Below, piece by piece: positions 26,076 through 37,477 of a DNA stretch of 64,000 nucleotides. The stretch's first letter is position 1; each line of letters opens with the position of its first letter. Position numbers and translations under genes: made by a program. Below the pieces are notes generated by a model that saw only the letters and a program-made list of their open reading frames with translations, ran no database searches and was not told the origin of the DNA. This DNA is from Agapanthus africanus. Lineage: Eukaryota > Streptophyta > Magnoliopsida > Asparagales > Amaryllidaceae. The stretch is from the NCBI GenBank assembly GCA_030015575.1, contig CM057337.1, positions 337,600,583 to 337,664,582 on the forward strand, written 5' to 3'.

Positions 26076-26096
26076 CGTTAGGTTAGGTGACTAACG
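26076..26096 (-). promoter_or_regulatory. CGTTAG leader hairpin of element E
   Basis: Arms CGTTAG and CTAACG enclose a short loop with further TTA/TGA pairing. The same structure occurs in A (60027-60047), B (38209-38229) and C (44039-44059). Confidence 0.65.
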
Positions 26097-27783
26097 GCAG
26101 AGCAGGGCAGGGCTAGCGCGGGTGTAAAACATAAGTAACGCCTATATAATATATCATATATACTATATATAGTATCCATCACAGAACATCACATGATCAC
26201 ATCACAGATATCGCAGCAGAAGAATCATATGAAATATTGGATATACTAGGACGTCCGTCTTTTCAATACGAGCCAGTATAAAACACGGATTCCACGGTCG
26301 TGATGAATAGCCAAACCTACACCCCTAGACCCCTACGAGAGCGGCAAGCAACCCTACCAATTCTGGAGTTAGGAGACCCGGACTCGACTCCTCGAGTTGG
26401 TCTCCCACTGGACTCCAGAACCCGGTTACTTATGCTCCCCTCCTTGGGTCTATCCTAGTGCGGAAAAGTAAATAATATACAAAGGGTGACATCTTCCGCT
26501 ACCTGGAAGTGCCCCAATAAAAGAATATTACATACAAGTTTTTACATGAATGAAAATGAAAAACACTCATCTCACATAAAAACCCCGGCTATTCAAACAC
26601 GACGATCCAATATAACATATCCAGCAACACATAACATCACATGTCATCAACGTAAGTAAATATGTCCATCCCAATTGTCGTTGACATATAGCAACGAAAC
26701 CGGCGATATCACATATTACACTTACGGTCACAGAAAAGAAAGTGTAAAACTACAACAGTTGGAATCCGCAACCATCTCAGACATCGCATGCCTGACCAAA
26801 TGAATTACTTAGACATCGCATGCCTAACAATTACAAACCCCGCATTTTAGTCTCATTATCGAAAACACTTTTCAATATCAAGTCGGCCAATTCAACAAGA
26901 TTCCCAAAAAACTGATCGAATGCTCGTCGCAAACTTTAGTAGGCGGCCGCATCCCTGATACCGTCGACGAAGTGCACCAAGGCGGAACACCGCTACCGCG
27001 AGCACCCGAACGGATGCTTTCGGCGACGGGGTTCTCCTACAGTCACTTGGTCGGGGTTATGGAGTGAGGCTGTCTATTAAGTTTACCCGGCGAGTATCCG
27101 CGTACGCTACGTGATTGCGACGGACTTTTGATCACATCAAAATTCCGTGGCAACCGATCAAGTGAGACTAAAGTGCTATGTTTATAACATTCATTCAGTT
27201 ATCTCATAACTCATTGTGAATTCCAATTATTGTATCACAATCCAGATAAACAGAAAATGTTAAACTTTTCGATCGAACAGTCAAACACCCAAGTTTTCCC
27301 GATACAGCTCAACACATGAAATAAGTCTAACAACATTCCGTTCGTGCCTCAGTACCAACGGTCCAGCCGTAGAAGGGTCAAGCCAACGCCTCACATGTGG
27401 CACGCCGTACTGCCCCAAACCCGAAGGTTCAAAGGGCAGTTCAAGACGGTCACATAATCGAGTTAAGGTTTGTTGTGTTCTAGAGGGTCCATCGCGTTAC
27501 TTGCACTACTTAGAACGTCGTTAAACTACGGAAAAATCTAACACTTGGAAATTTCCCGACAGGGGAAAAATTGGGTATTTATATCCGGTCGAACTTTTTA
27601 ACATATTCTAAAATTTATCTGGAAAGCCACATAGACAAAATTTGATAATCCGATCGAACATTCGAATCCCCAAAACAACCCAGAAAATTCAACTCTTGAA
27701 TAAAATTTTAAAAATACCCAGAGAACTCAGCACCTGAAACAATGAATTACTGTGCAAACAGTTACTGCTGACGTCACACTTCT

Positions 27784-27830
27784 GCCGCGGAACCGCCGCA
27801 TAAGCTAGGCTTATGCCGCGGTTCTGCCGC
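27784..27830 (-). promoter_or_regulatory. GC-rich leader hairpin of element E
   Basis: Arms 27784-27805 and 27809-27830 pair at 19 of 22 positions around a 3-nt loop. It is 187 nt from the primer site. The inner stem GCATAAGC/GCTTATGC is specific to E, while the outer GCGGAACCG core is shared with A and D. Confidence 0.8.
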
Positions 27831-28016
27831 CTATTACACTGTTCATGCAAAACTTTTTGTGCCGTAATTCTTAGATTTCCCTGCTGAGTCTTCTGCATAT
27901 TTTTAATTTTGAAAAATCCACGATTTTAGAAAAAGTACAGAGAGCAATTTTTGGGGTTGGGTTTCGGTTCGATCGGGTTTCAAATTCCGCCTAGACTTCG
28001 CCTAAGGCTCTAGCTA

Positions 28017-28029
28017 GGCTCTGATACCA
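28017..28029 (-). other. Primer-binding site of element E
   Basis: The reverse complement is TGGTATCAGAGCC, complementary to the initiator-Met tRNA 3' end, one base inside the 5' LTR. Confidence 0.93.
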
Positions 28030-28030
28030 C

Positions 28031-30258
28031 TGTAGGGTTCCTAAGCACCCTAATGAGGTCTCACAAGGTATCAACCATGCCATTTTCAAATTTTATGATG
28101 CCGAGAAACCCTAGACTACGGATCGTTAGCTAGATGTCCAAGCGAAAAACAAACTAGTTAACACTTAACTACAAGAATACGGAAATACAACCTTTGTAGA
28201 TCCGGTGCTCCACCTCCATAGCTCCGCAATGAAGTCCTCTCACTGTCCAAAATAAATTCCGGGCTCTAGCGTCGGCTTCATCGGAGAATAGGCGAGCTAG
28301 GTCGTCGATGTCCATGCCGAAGATAATCTACGTCGAAGCATCGCTAGATCAAGCTCTCACTTCACCAAGTCAAGAAACTTGTGAAGAAAACACACTCTAC
28401 TACTTGGCAAGAGATAGAGGATGAGGAAATAGGAAGTGGGTAGACTTTAGAATTGGATTTCTCACTTGTTTTCATCAATCACCATTGATGAAGTCAAGCT
28501 TTTCTTCTTGAGTTCAAGGAAGAAGAAGAAGAAATGATATGATAAGTTATTTTGAAAATAGAAAATAAAAGAATACTTATCATAATCAACCATGGTCAAG
28601 TGTAGAGAATTAACTAAGGTTAGATTAATTTTAGGGTTAAAGATAAAGACAAAGTGGTCACTTTGGTCAAAGCTTCATGAAGCTTCAAAAAGCTTCATGA
28701 AAGAAAATAAAATAAAGAAACCATTTTGCTTTTCTTTTATGCTTTTATCAATATCCAAAATGAATAAACAAATAAATGAATGAAAAAGCAAAACCCTAAT
28801 CATTAAGTTAACCATGGTTTAATTCTATACACTTAACCAAATAAGTATGTATCATCAAACATGATACAATCATTTGTACAAAAAGTAGATCACATATACA
28901 ACTTGTACACCCAAGTAAGAAAATCCATTTAAAGTGAACCAATACTAGTTAATGCAAAGTAATATATCAAATATATAATTATACATTAAATCATTAAATC
29001 AACACTTGATTTAACGATCTGGTCATATCGCATATAACCGACTAGTATTCAATTTATCGGCTTATCGAATCAATCCTTGATTCGATAACCAGGTTATATC
29101 GCATACAACCATATCGATACATTTATCGCGAGAATAGAATACGGTATCACATACACGCATTATTCCCGGTCCCGCACATATCTCATATGCGCTCCCATTT
29201 CGTTTTGCTTGAGCCAGGAAACCTCTGTGTAGGACTCTAAAGACTCGTCAATACGCCGGCAGCAGGTGATGATCATATCAAACACCCACAAGACGCAAGC
29301 GGTCTGCTAAACGTAACGGCCACCCGGGTATTGAGCGATCTGAAGATCGACGAGCAAGCCCGCTCACACTCCAGTGAATCCAACCAGTAACACTACCGTA
29401 CAGTCCGGTCTGATCGTCTGATATGTCGCATATCTTGCCTAGGGGTGGTAAACGTCAGACCCCAATAGCTCGATAAGTCGTGTCGATATGAGGTCTATAA
29501 CAATTCGAGAAACTACTGGTAACACTTACCAGTAAATCTCAGCAACCCTGGCCAGGGATTTCCTGTTATAGCCAATCGAACACAGCACAACATCAACTCC
29601 CTATACCGGGAGAGACGAATCCCCTCCTATCGCTCATTGCCTCCATGTGACTCGGGACTGTACCCAAAAACCACCGTTTTGCACGCCCTCTTGGACGTGG
29701 TAAGATGGAAATCAAAGCACAGTGGGAACCACACAAGACTCTATGACGATCTCGGGTCAACAGACTACTCTGTACCAGTATCACCAGAGAACTGCCATCT
29801 GACGTGAGGTATAATACCATCTGGGAGTTCTCGACGAGTCCGTCCAGTGTACCCAGTCTCTATGAGCACCCGTATATCATCTCTGATGTCAAACACCGAT
29901 GGATATGGGATCATCCATCGCCCATCTGTATGGGTCGAGAAGGTACATGCTAGTCTACTCTGGTATATCGATGCCCCGTCTCGATACACCCACGACTAGG
30001 GACTTTGAAGGATGTACTTATAGACTATCTGTCCCTACTAGTATGATCTGCATCATAGTCCAGGTAGTCAAGTACACATCCTAAGAGCTTTACCAACATG
30101 TAACAGAGAGACAATCAGTATACATGTTAAGGTAAAGAGCAACCAGATAGCATACTATCATGTCGAGTAAGAAAGTCCTCCCTATATATGTTCCAGCATC
30201 CACTACAATATACATCCAATGTACAGTAATGGCCTCTAGGGCATACATATAACTAACA
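28031..30258 (-). repeat. Element E 5' LTR (right)
   Basis: A 2228-bp partner of 19852-22081, from TGTAGGGTTCCTAAGC to ATAACTAACA. Followed by the AATTC duplication at 30259-30263. Confidence 0.93.
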
Positions 30259-30802
30259 AATTCTTGATATTTGGATTCGTATTGGGTTGTTGCATGTTTG
30301 TACATCAACAACAAGGGTTGTTTAGTCGTTTTGCACGCGTGGGCTATAGGTTTTGACCCATAGGCAATCCGTGTGCCGTTTTGGTTTCTGGGCTTGATGT
30401 TAATAGCGATTGCGATTGTTTATTATATGTAGGTATCCACGTGAAGACTTAGAGACGACAAGCAAGCGCGTGGTGACATCGGTATCGGCAATCAAAGGTG
30501 AGTAGATTATATCTACTGGGGAAGTCGGGTGGATGGCGTATAGCACCCCCGCAATGTCGTAAGAATTGGTATGATGTGATATAGATTTACTTAGATGTGT
30601 TATTGAGAGATATGAACACTTAGCAAGAAAATCTTTAGGAGATCATGGGTTAGTGTTAGCGAGAATTGAAGAAAGGATTTAGTTGGTTTCTTAGTCGTGA
30701 ACCCTAGAGTAAGGTTGTACACATACATATATACACACGGGATTTGGTTTTGGGTGTATACGTCATATGTATATATATAGGTTTATGTGGATGTTTTGGT
30801 GC

Positions 30803-30804
<2 letters not shown>

Positions 30805-30851
<47 letters not shown>

Positions 30852-30868
30852 CATATATATATATATAC
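30805..30868. repeat. AC then TA microsatellite
   Basis: About 19 AC units (30805-30842) followed by an interrupted TA run to about 30868. Likely polymorphic in length. Confidence 0.95.
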
Positions 30869-31103
30869 ACACACATACATGTATACACGGATACACGGAT
30901 GTTGAGGATAGTATATGATATTTGGAGGCGGGTCGATATGATCGGGAATGATGCCGTGAGTTGTGTTATGTCTTTGGGTCATGATATGAGATGCGACATG
31001 ATATTACAGTGGATCGTTGGGTGATGTGATTTTATTCACACGAGGACATATGTATGATGATATTCGTATTAGTTTGTACTAGATTTTAGATCAGTACCCC
31101 CGA

Positions 31104-31256
31104 GTTCATGATATGTGATGGTGATACCATATGGATGTTGTGTTATATGTGATAGTTCATGATATGTGATGATGATACCATATGGATGTTGTGTTATATG
31201 TAATAGTTCATGATACGTGATGATGATACCATATGGATGTTGTGTTATATGTGATA
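31104..31256. repeat. Three-unit 51-bp tandem repeat in the G LTR
   Basis: Units start at 31104, 31155 and 31206 and share GTTCATGATATGTGATG and ACCATATGGATGTTGTG with few differences. They could be transcription-factor sites in the LTR or replication slippage; the sequence does not decide. Confidence 0.9.
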
Positions 31257-32250
31257 TTCGACCCGTACCCTGATTCGGGATGTCGTACGATGGATTTACC
31301 GTACGAGATATAATTATGATGATAGATCCGCGCTCTTGACTCGAGGATGTCATATTACTTATTGTATCGTACGTAATACTATTAAGGCGAGATCACCAAC
31401 TACTAGATATATATATAAATCGACTCGGACTTAGGTGGATTCCCTTACTCTTTTTACTGGGCTCGAGTCATACTCATTTTCAAAAGTGGAGAATTGTGAG
31501 TAATTTAAATACCAAACTGTATGACTCGTATCTTGGGTAGGTATATTTTCAGGATTGCTGTTACTACATCACTTTCTGTATATTCATGATGTTTTATCGC
31601 ATTGCATGGCCATATATATGTTATCTGTAATTATTATGAGACCCTGCTGTCAGTACACCAGCACCATTACCGATGATGCGTATGTTCCACGTACACTTGC
31701 TTGCCGGCTCACACACATCATCATCGGTAATTGCCATGTCACGTACACTTTAGAAAATACTATTTCATTGGCATAGCTTGCTAACTGATAGTTGCTACAT
31801 GTTATAGCTTTCATATGCTAGTTTAATTATTGCATGATATCAGATGCATCCATATATTCATTGGTTATGCTGTATTATGGAGATTTATGCTGGTTTTCAT
31901 TGTTATTGACATGGTGACCTGATGACTTCGGATTCTTCTTGATATTTTCTGGTTTTGGAAACCGCATGTGAAAGTTTTGTAAACTGATGAATTATTTTAA
32001 AGTGAAAAAATGCGGTTTTCCTTGATATGCTGAGTATTGTCCACTATGATGTTTTCTCGGTTCTGAGATGGTTTTCGAGACCCGATTCGAGGAGTTGGAT
32101 GAACCGTCTGCGGGTACATGGTGAACCCGGTATGGTACCCCGGGACAAGAAGCTCGAGTTGTAGAAGATGAGCCCGGCAGGGGTAGACAGCCTAACGGTG
32201 ATTGTTTGGCACGGCGGATATCTAGAGAATACCGTTCGTGGTCGTGTGAT

Positions 32251-32390
32251 TGATGATATGGGCCGATCTGGACTGACGGAGCCTGGGGTATTGAGATATT
32301 GAGATTTGAGACACTAAGATATTGAGATTTAATGATACAGGCCAGTCCGGATAACCGGAGCCTGAGATATTGAGATATTGATATTTATGT
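32251..32390. repeat. Two-unit 79-bp degenerate repeat in the G LTR
   Basis: CGGAGCCTG with a following run of GAGATATTGAGAT variants occurs at 32277 and 32356. Confidence 0.75.
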
Positions 32391-32596
32391 TTTGTGTCGA
32401 TACTTGACACGGATTTCTCTGTTGATTTCATTGATGATACTCGATACATATACATACAGAAATCTCATTAAAGAAAGAAAATAGTTGTCTCATTTATGAT
32501 GTATTCTGTTTTCATTAGTAATGCATTCATACATCATATATCTTATATGTTGCTATCTGAGGCACTGACACGAGCATGTGGTATTGCATTTATGTG

Positions 32597-32601
32597 TAGA
32601 T
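32597..32601. other. Target-site duplication of A, left copy (TAGAT)
   Basis: Matches 63511-63515, about 31 kb away across the whole nest. Confidence 0.92.
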
Positions 32602-34836
32602 TGTTGCGCCACGGCAGCGCCCCGGCCGTCTATCCGAGGCCAAAATGCGGAATCAAAATTTTTCCTTACTTGGAAACCGGCGCTACCGCGGACAATGAAA
32701 ACCCGGATCGTTAACCATTAACCTATACAAGCTAACAAGAGATGGGAAGAGAAGTATACCGAGTGATCCGAGTCCTCCGGTCTTCTCGTCATCGTCCCGA
32801 TCTCCCGCGGAAAGTCTTGTCTCCACATCGTCGCCTCCTCGCCGGAAGGGCACCACATCGCCTGCGTCTTTTACGGGCTCCCGCCTCAATACCGAGGCAA
32901 CTCGGGCATGAAGCCGGCAACTCGACATGCTCAAGATATGCTGTAGAATGTGTAGTAGATCATGCTAGTCTCATTTGGGGTTTGTAGTTGCCTTGATGGA
33001 GGAATGGGGTTAGGAAAAATGGTGCTTTCATTTTTCCAAAACCAGAAGAAGAAGGAGATGAAGAATTCCTCACATAACAAAGATGAACTCTCTCATTCTT
33101 TTTTTTTTCTCAAGTGTTCAACCATCTCTAAAATGAGAATGGTGGAGGAGGGAATACTAAAACCACAACCTTACAAGGAAGGTCATGGTAGTAAAAGCAA
33201 GTGGTGACTATATCCAAAAACATCATCATCACAAACTTACATCAACCATTCTAATCAAATCTAATCACAATAAAGCATGAAATGATGAAGGAAAAGAATG
33301 GTATCTAAAGATGCTATCATAATAAATACATTTGCAAGAAAACCCTCCACAATGTGTTATTTGCAAACTTGCAAATAACACCCTCCATCGGAAAAGTCCG
33401 GCCGGGAAAGAACAAAAGAAAACCGGCCGGAATGGAATGCAAACTGGCAACTCCAGAAAACTGGTCCCGTAATAAATTACAGGAAAACCCCGACACTGTG
33501 CATACACACCCGCATCTGTATTCGTACCGGATACAAATGCAATGAGACAAAATCTACACTGTACTATACTAGGATCCGGCTTAAACCAAAGCCGGCTAGT
33601 AATATCCGTTCGATCCTGATCTGTGCAATACCGCACGTATCTGATCGAACCCTGCCATATATCCATACGGCCACTAGTACAAACCGTCCGATCCTGATCC
33701 GTGCAATACCGCACGTATCTGATCGGACCCTGCCATATCTCCATACGGCCTCTACAGCGTTTCGCCCGAAAGCTTGAGTAACTGTAAGTGTGGTGGACTC
33801 TAAAGACTCGTCAATACTATGGCTGTGGATTTAACCACTAGCACGTCAGAGGAATTAGCCAATACGTGACGGGCCACCAGCTATTGACCAAAAGGGACGT
33901 CGATGAGCGAACTCATCCTGACACCCTACTGAGCCTGTCAGTGACAATATCCGTACAGTCCGGTCCGTTCGTCTATGAGTATCGCATGTCGGGCCTAGGG
34001 GGTTGGTAAAAGTCAGACCCCCAAAAGCGGTACAAGTCGTGTCGGAGTATAGCCCAGAACGCCCTGAGATACTACTGGAATACCTACCAGTAAATCTCCT
34101 GCCTCGGCCGAGGGCTTTGCGTAATGGCTCTCCTAGACACAGCGCGACCTCACCCCCAATACCGGGAGAGACGAACCCCTGAAGATCCGCTCACTGCCTC
34201 CATGTGGCTCGGGACTGTACCCAACTAAAACCTGTTTGCATGACTCCTTTGAGCCGTGGTAGGGTAGTAATCAAAGCACAGTGGGAACTCACACGAGACA
34301 AATGACGATCCTCAGGTCGATGAACTAACCTGTACACATGTCACCAGGGAACTGCTATCTGACGTCAGGTATAAGACCAACTAGCATGTTCCCGGCGAGT
34401 CCTGTCCGGTGTACTCATAACCCAATGAGCACCTGTATACATCTAAGGTGAACCAACTGACACCAGTGGCTTATGAGACCGGCCACCTCCCCTCATCGGG
34501 GTCTCGACTGTATACACTAGTCTACTCTGGAGAATCGATGCCCTGTCTCGAAACTCCAACGACTAGGGACCTTTCAAGGATGTGCTTATAGACCACCAGC
34601 TCTCACATATATGATCGCCATCATACTGCTGGCAGTCAAGCAAGAATCCTAGGGGCTATATCAACGTGTAATAGCGACAAGTCAGGTCACCTAAAGCAGT
34701 ACACGATGATAAAGATAAACCCGATAGCATACTATCATCTCGAGTAAGACTGTCCTACTGGGATAGGTCCTCCCTCAATCATTGCAATCACGTGCCTGTG
34801 ATCCAATAATTGACTCTGAGGGCACTATCTCCAACA
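32602..34836 (-). repeat. Element A 3' LTR (left)
   Basis: From TGTTGCGCCACGGCAGC to CTATCTCCAACA. A 159-codon frame (33265-33744, minus) is also open in the right LTR (61939-62418), but the copies are about 99 percent identical, so this says nothing about selection. Confidence 0.95.
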
Positions 34837-35008
34837 ATCTCCCACTTGCACTCAAGGCTAATTATTGCGATGCCGCATACTCACAGCCCGTGTGATACCG
34901 AACACCCAACTCCTCTACTAGTCAGTCTCACAAAGCTCGTTTGCGAAACTATTGCGTTCGAGGAATAGCCTCAGTGAGTGGATCCGCTGTGATGTTTCTT
35001 TCTATGTC
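34837..35008 (-). pseudogene. Element A: polypurine tract and pol 3' end
   Basis: The inverted polypurine tract is at 34837-34850, followed by decayed sequence corresponding to the RNase H end of pol. It matches F at about 3540-3690, including CACTGAGTGGATCCGC-type sequence. B is inserted after the TCTCT at 35009-35013, and A continues at 55722. Confidence 0.85.
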
Positions 35009-35013
35009 TCTCT
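35009..35013. other. Target-site duplication of B, left copy (TCTCT)
   Basis: Same five bases as 55717-55721. Joining A across B restores continuity with the F sequence around 3520-3535. Confidence 0.92.
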
Positions 35014-36328
35014 TGTTAGTGTATATGCCCTAGAGGCCATTACTGTATCATACTAGTTTGTATATTACTTAATGGATGCTTGGGATATTCACCTTGTATA
35101 TACAATCTTGCTCAAAATAGTAGTATGCTACTTGGTTTGTTTCTACTTCAATGTGTACATGTGTTTATTTTTGTATATCGCCTATACACATTAGTAGAGC
35201 CCTTAGGATCTTTGCTTGATTACCAGCGATGTGATGGCCGTCACACTAGTGGGGCTGGGTAATCTATAAGCACATCCTTATGCAGGTCCCTGGTCGCAGG
35301 ACTAGCGAGACAGGGCATCGATACTCCGGAGTAGACCAGCGCATGCGCTTCTCATCCCAGTGTGGGAGACGGTCTGTCCCACAGCCGTCAGTACGTCGTA
35401 CTTGAGATAGTATGCGGGTGCTCGTTAGGTTACGGGTACACTGGACAGGACTCGTCGGGAACTGACTAGTTGGTATTATACCTATCGTCAGTTATCAGTT
35501 CCCAGGTGACATGAGTACAGCTTAGTCCGCTGACTTGACACTGTCACTCCGCCTCGAGTGTGTTCCCACTGTACTTTGATCACTACCCTACCACGGCTCA
35601 AAGGAGTCGTGCAAACAGGTAGTGGTTGGGTGCAGTCCCGAAGCACTTGGAGGCAGTGACGGTTAGACAGGATTCGTCTCTCCCGGTATTGGGGGTTGAC
35701 ATCGCGCTGTGTCTTGGAGAGCCATTACACGAGTAGTCCCTGGCCAGGGCAAACGAGATATACTGGTAGGTTTCCAGTGTTATCTCAGGGTGTTTTGGGC
35801 TTCGCTCCGGCACGACTTGTACCGCTATTGGGGGACTGACGTTTACCACCCCCAGGCCCGCCATGCGATGTATCAGAAGAACAGACCGGACTGTACGGAG
35901 AATGTCACACTCAGGCTCAGTAGGAGTTCAGATGGGTTTCGCCTCGTCGGTCTTCTTGTCGGCATTACCTGGGGACCGTTACGCACAGCTAGTGCCGCTT
36001 GCGGTCTGTGGTTAAACCCACTGCCAGCGTAGTGTCGAGTCTTTAGAGTCCCACACAGAAAGCTTTTCGCCTTTAGGCAAAAGAGTAGAGGTCGCATGGT
36101 ATTGCGACAGGTCGCATGGTTTTGCGACAGGGTTCGGTCACATCCGTGCACTTGTGCACGTACAGTATCCGGACAGTTTACACTAGCGGGCTTTGGTTTA
36201 AGCCAGATCCTAGTGTATCTTATGGGATTGGATTTATCCAGTTTGCATTCGTGTTCCTCGGAACGCGGATGCGGGTGTGTATGCACAGTTGATAGGGAGG
36301 CACAGACAGCGGATTCTCATTAGGGTTG

Positions 36329-36508
36329 TTGACAGTTGACCGTTGACTTTTTGACTTTTTGCTCAACCCTAATGAGAATATGATATGCGATTAACTATTA
36401 TATTAATTAAGTATTATGGTGACTTGGTTGTTGACTTTTGTTGACTTTGTTGACTTTTGTTGACTTGTTGACTTTGTTGACCGGTTGACTAGGCTTGACT
36501 AGTTGACC
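36329..36508 (+). promoter_or_regulatory. TTGAC (W-box core) array in the B 5' LTR
   Basis: I count about 13 TTGAC motifs, four near 36329-36360 and nine between about 36428 and 36508, many as TTGACT or TTGACC. TTGAC(C/T) is the established WRKY-factor site. The array lies upstream of a pyrimidine-rich probable transcript start region. WRKY binding and stress induction are inference. Confidence 0.7.
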
Positions 36509-36767
36509 ATCATGATAACCATGGTTATCATTTCATGCCAAAGACTTTTACTTGCTTGTTCATTTGAGTAAAATGAGTGCATGACATGATAAGGTTATGG
36601 TTGCTTCAACCATCACATAAGACTTTTATTGATATGATGAGTTATGATTACATTGGATTATGAGAGGGTGAGAGACAAAAGAGAGCCTCATTCTTTCTTG
36701 CTCATTCTCTCTCTTGTTCTTGAGCTCTCCTCTTGCTCTCACCCTCAATCTCTTGCTCCCTCTCTTG

Positions 36768-36814
36768 ATCTATGGTTCTCTTGTCTCATGAGTTGAGAAT
36801 CAAGAACCATAGAT
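36768..36814 (+). other. Inverted repeat in the B 5' LTR
   Basis: ATCTATGGTTCT pairs with AGAACCATAGAT across a 23-nt interval that itself pairs in part (GTCTCATGAGTTGAGA). The same repeat is in the other B/C LTRs at 42607-42653, 50693-50739 and 55297-55343. It is likely within the transcript. Confidence 0.75.
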
Positions 36815-37188
36815 AAAATCCCATTCTAAATCTTCTCTACTCATTCTAGTTCACTAGGTTTAGCAAACCAAGTGAACTAGTTTCTTCAAAGAACGAAGAA
36901 GGAGCTAAAGGTTGGAGCTTTCAGGTGGATCTATCTTCGGCGTACGGAGACGACGAGAAGAAGCCATCGGACCACCATCGGAGCTTTGAAGACGAAGGAG
37001 TTCAAGACAAGTTTAGGTATAACCATCTCCATCCGAGTAGCTAACTCTCTTTAGCAAAGTTTGCTAGTTTTAGTTTAGTTAAAGATCCCGACTTTGCTTA
37101 GTCCATGTTGCCTCTTGCGCTAAAAATTTGATTTTTATACCGTTTCCGCCTCCCCGTAAGAACCGGGGGTCGCAACGTGGACTTACAG

Positions 37189-37201
37189 TGGTATCAGAGC
37201 C
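37189..37201 (+). other. Primer-binding site of element B
   Basis: TGGTATCAGAGCC, complementary to initiator-Met tRNA, one base after the LTR. Confidence 0.95.
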
Positions 37202-37366
37202 TAACTAAACTTAAACTAGCTTGGTAGTAAAGTGTAACGAAGTTCGGAACCGAAAAAAATCCAAAAACCTAACTTTTACAAAACCTGAGTTTCTGTTGAA
37301 ATTTTTTCTGGTCAAAATGAAAAACTTTATACTCCTAAATTCGGCTCAGGGTTTTGTGTGAACACC

Positions 37367-37477
37367 CATGAAAAACGGTCCACTGTTTCCTTCAAACCGC
37401 CGCGCTTCCGCCGCACGAGGTAGGCATGTGCCGCGGAAGCGCCGCGGTTTGTCATCTTCTCTGCATCGTTTTTCGTG
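37367..37477 (+). promoter_or_regulatory. GC-rich leader hairpin of element B
   Basis: Inner arms 37394-37415 and 37429-37450 pair at 20 of 22 positions with a 13-nt loop. Outer arms 37367-37377 and 37467-37477 (CATGAAAAACG type) also pair with one G-U. The inner stem starts 192 nt after the primer site. Confidence 0.8.

Larger units (their letters stand above)
24887..28016 (-). other. Element E untranslated leader
   Basis: About 3.1 kb without a conserved frame. In element order it has the GC hairpin (27784-27830), the CGTTAG hairpin (26076-26096), a duplicated block (about 25670 and 25815), three TTGAC motifs (25328-25345, 25410-25427, 25504-25521) and a pyrimidine tract ending in AG at 24887-24888. 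A block at about 26890-27150 has no counterpart that I noticed in D. Confidence 0.8.
19852..30258 (-). mobile_element. Element E: copia retrotransposon, coding-dead
   Basis: A 10.4-kb element with LTRs at 19852-22081 and 28031-30258, flanked by AATTC (19847-19851 and 30259-30263). The primer site is at 28017-28029 and the polypurine tract at 22082-22096, so it reads leftward. Gag is cut to a stub and pol is broken. The two LTRs look about 98-99 percent identical by eye, so insertion was fairly recent although the coding region was already non-functional. Confidence 0.94.
30264..32601 (+). repeat. Element G 3' LTR, piece 3
   Basis: Unique sequence between E and A. It contains an AC/TA microsatellite, a three-unit 51-bp tandem repeat and a two-unit 79-bp repeat. 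There is no frame with recognisable protein similarity. Removing the flanking elements joins it to pieces 2 and 4. A long gypsy LTR is the simplest explanation. Confidence 0.65.
35014..37187 (+). repeat. Element B 5' LTR
   Basis: 2174 bp, from TGTTAGTGTATATGCC to GTGGACTTACA. The start, including TATGCCCTAGAGGC, resembles the BARE/Angela LTR start as I remember it. It carries a TTGAC array (36329-36508), a pyrimidine-rich stretch and a hairpin (36768-36814). A 137-codon antisense frame at 35873-36286 recurs in all four B/C LTRs through copy identity. Confidence 0.95.

Noticed and set aside
33265..33744. A 159-codon minus-strand frame in the A LTR, repeated at 61939-62418
   Set aside because: It lies wholly in the LTR, is preserved only by about 99 percent copy identity, and contains low-complexity duplicated phrases.
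35873..36286. A 137-codon antisense frame, open in all four B/C LTRs (also 41690-42103, 49766-50179, 54394-54807)
   Set aside because: The LTRs are near-identical copies, so shared openness is expected. No domain is recognisable and differences are not clearly biased to silent sites.
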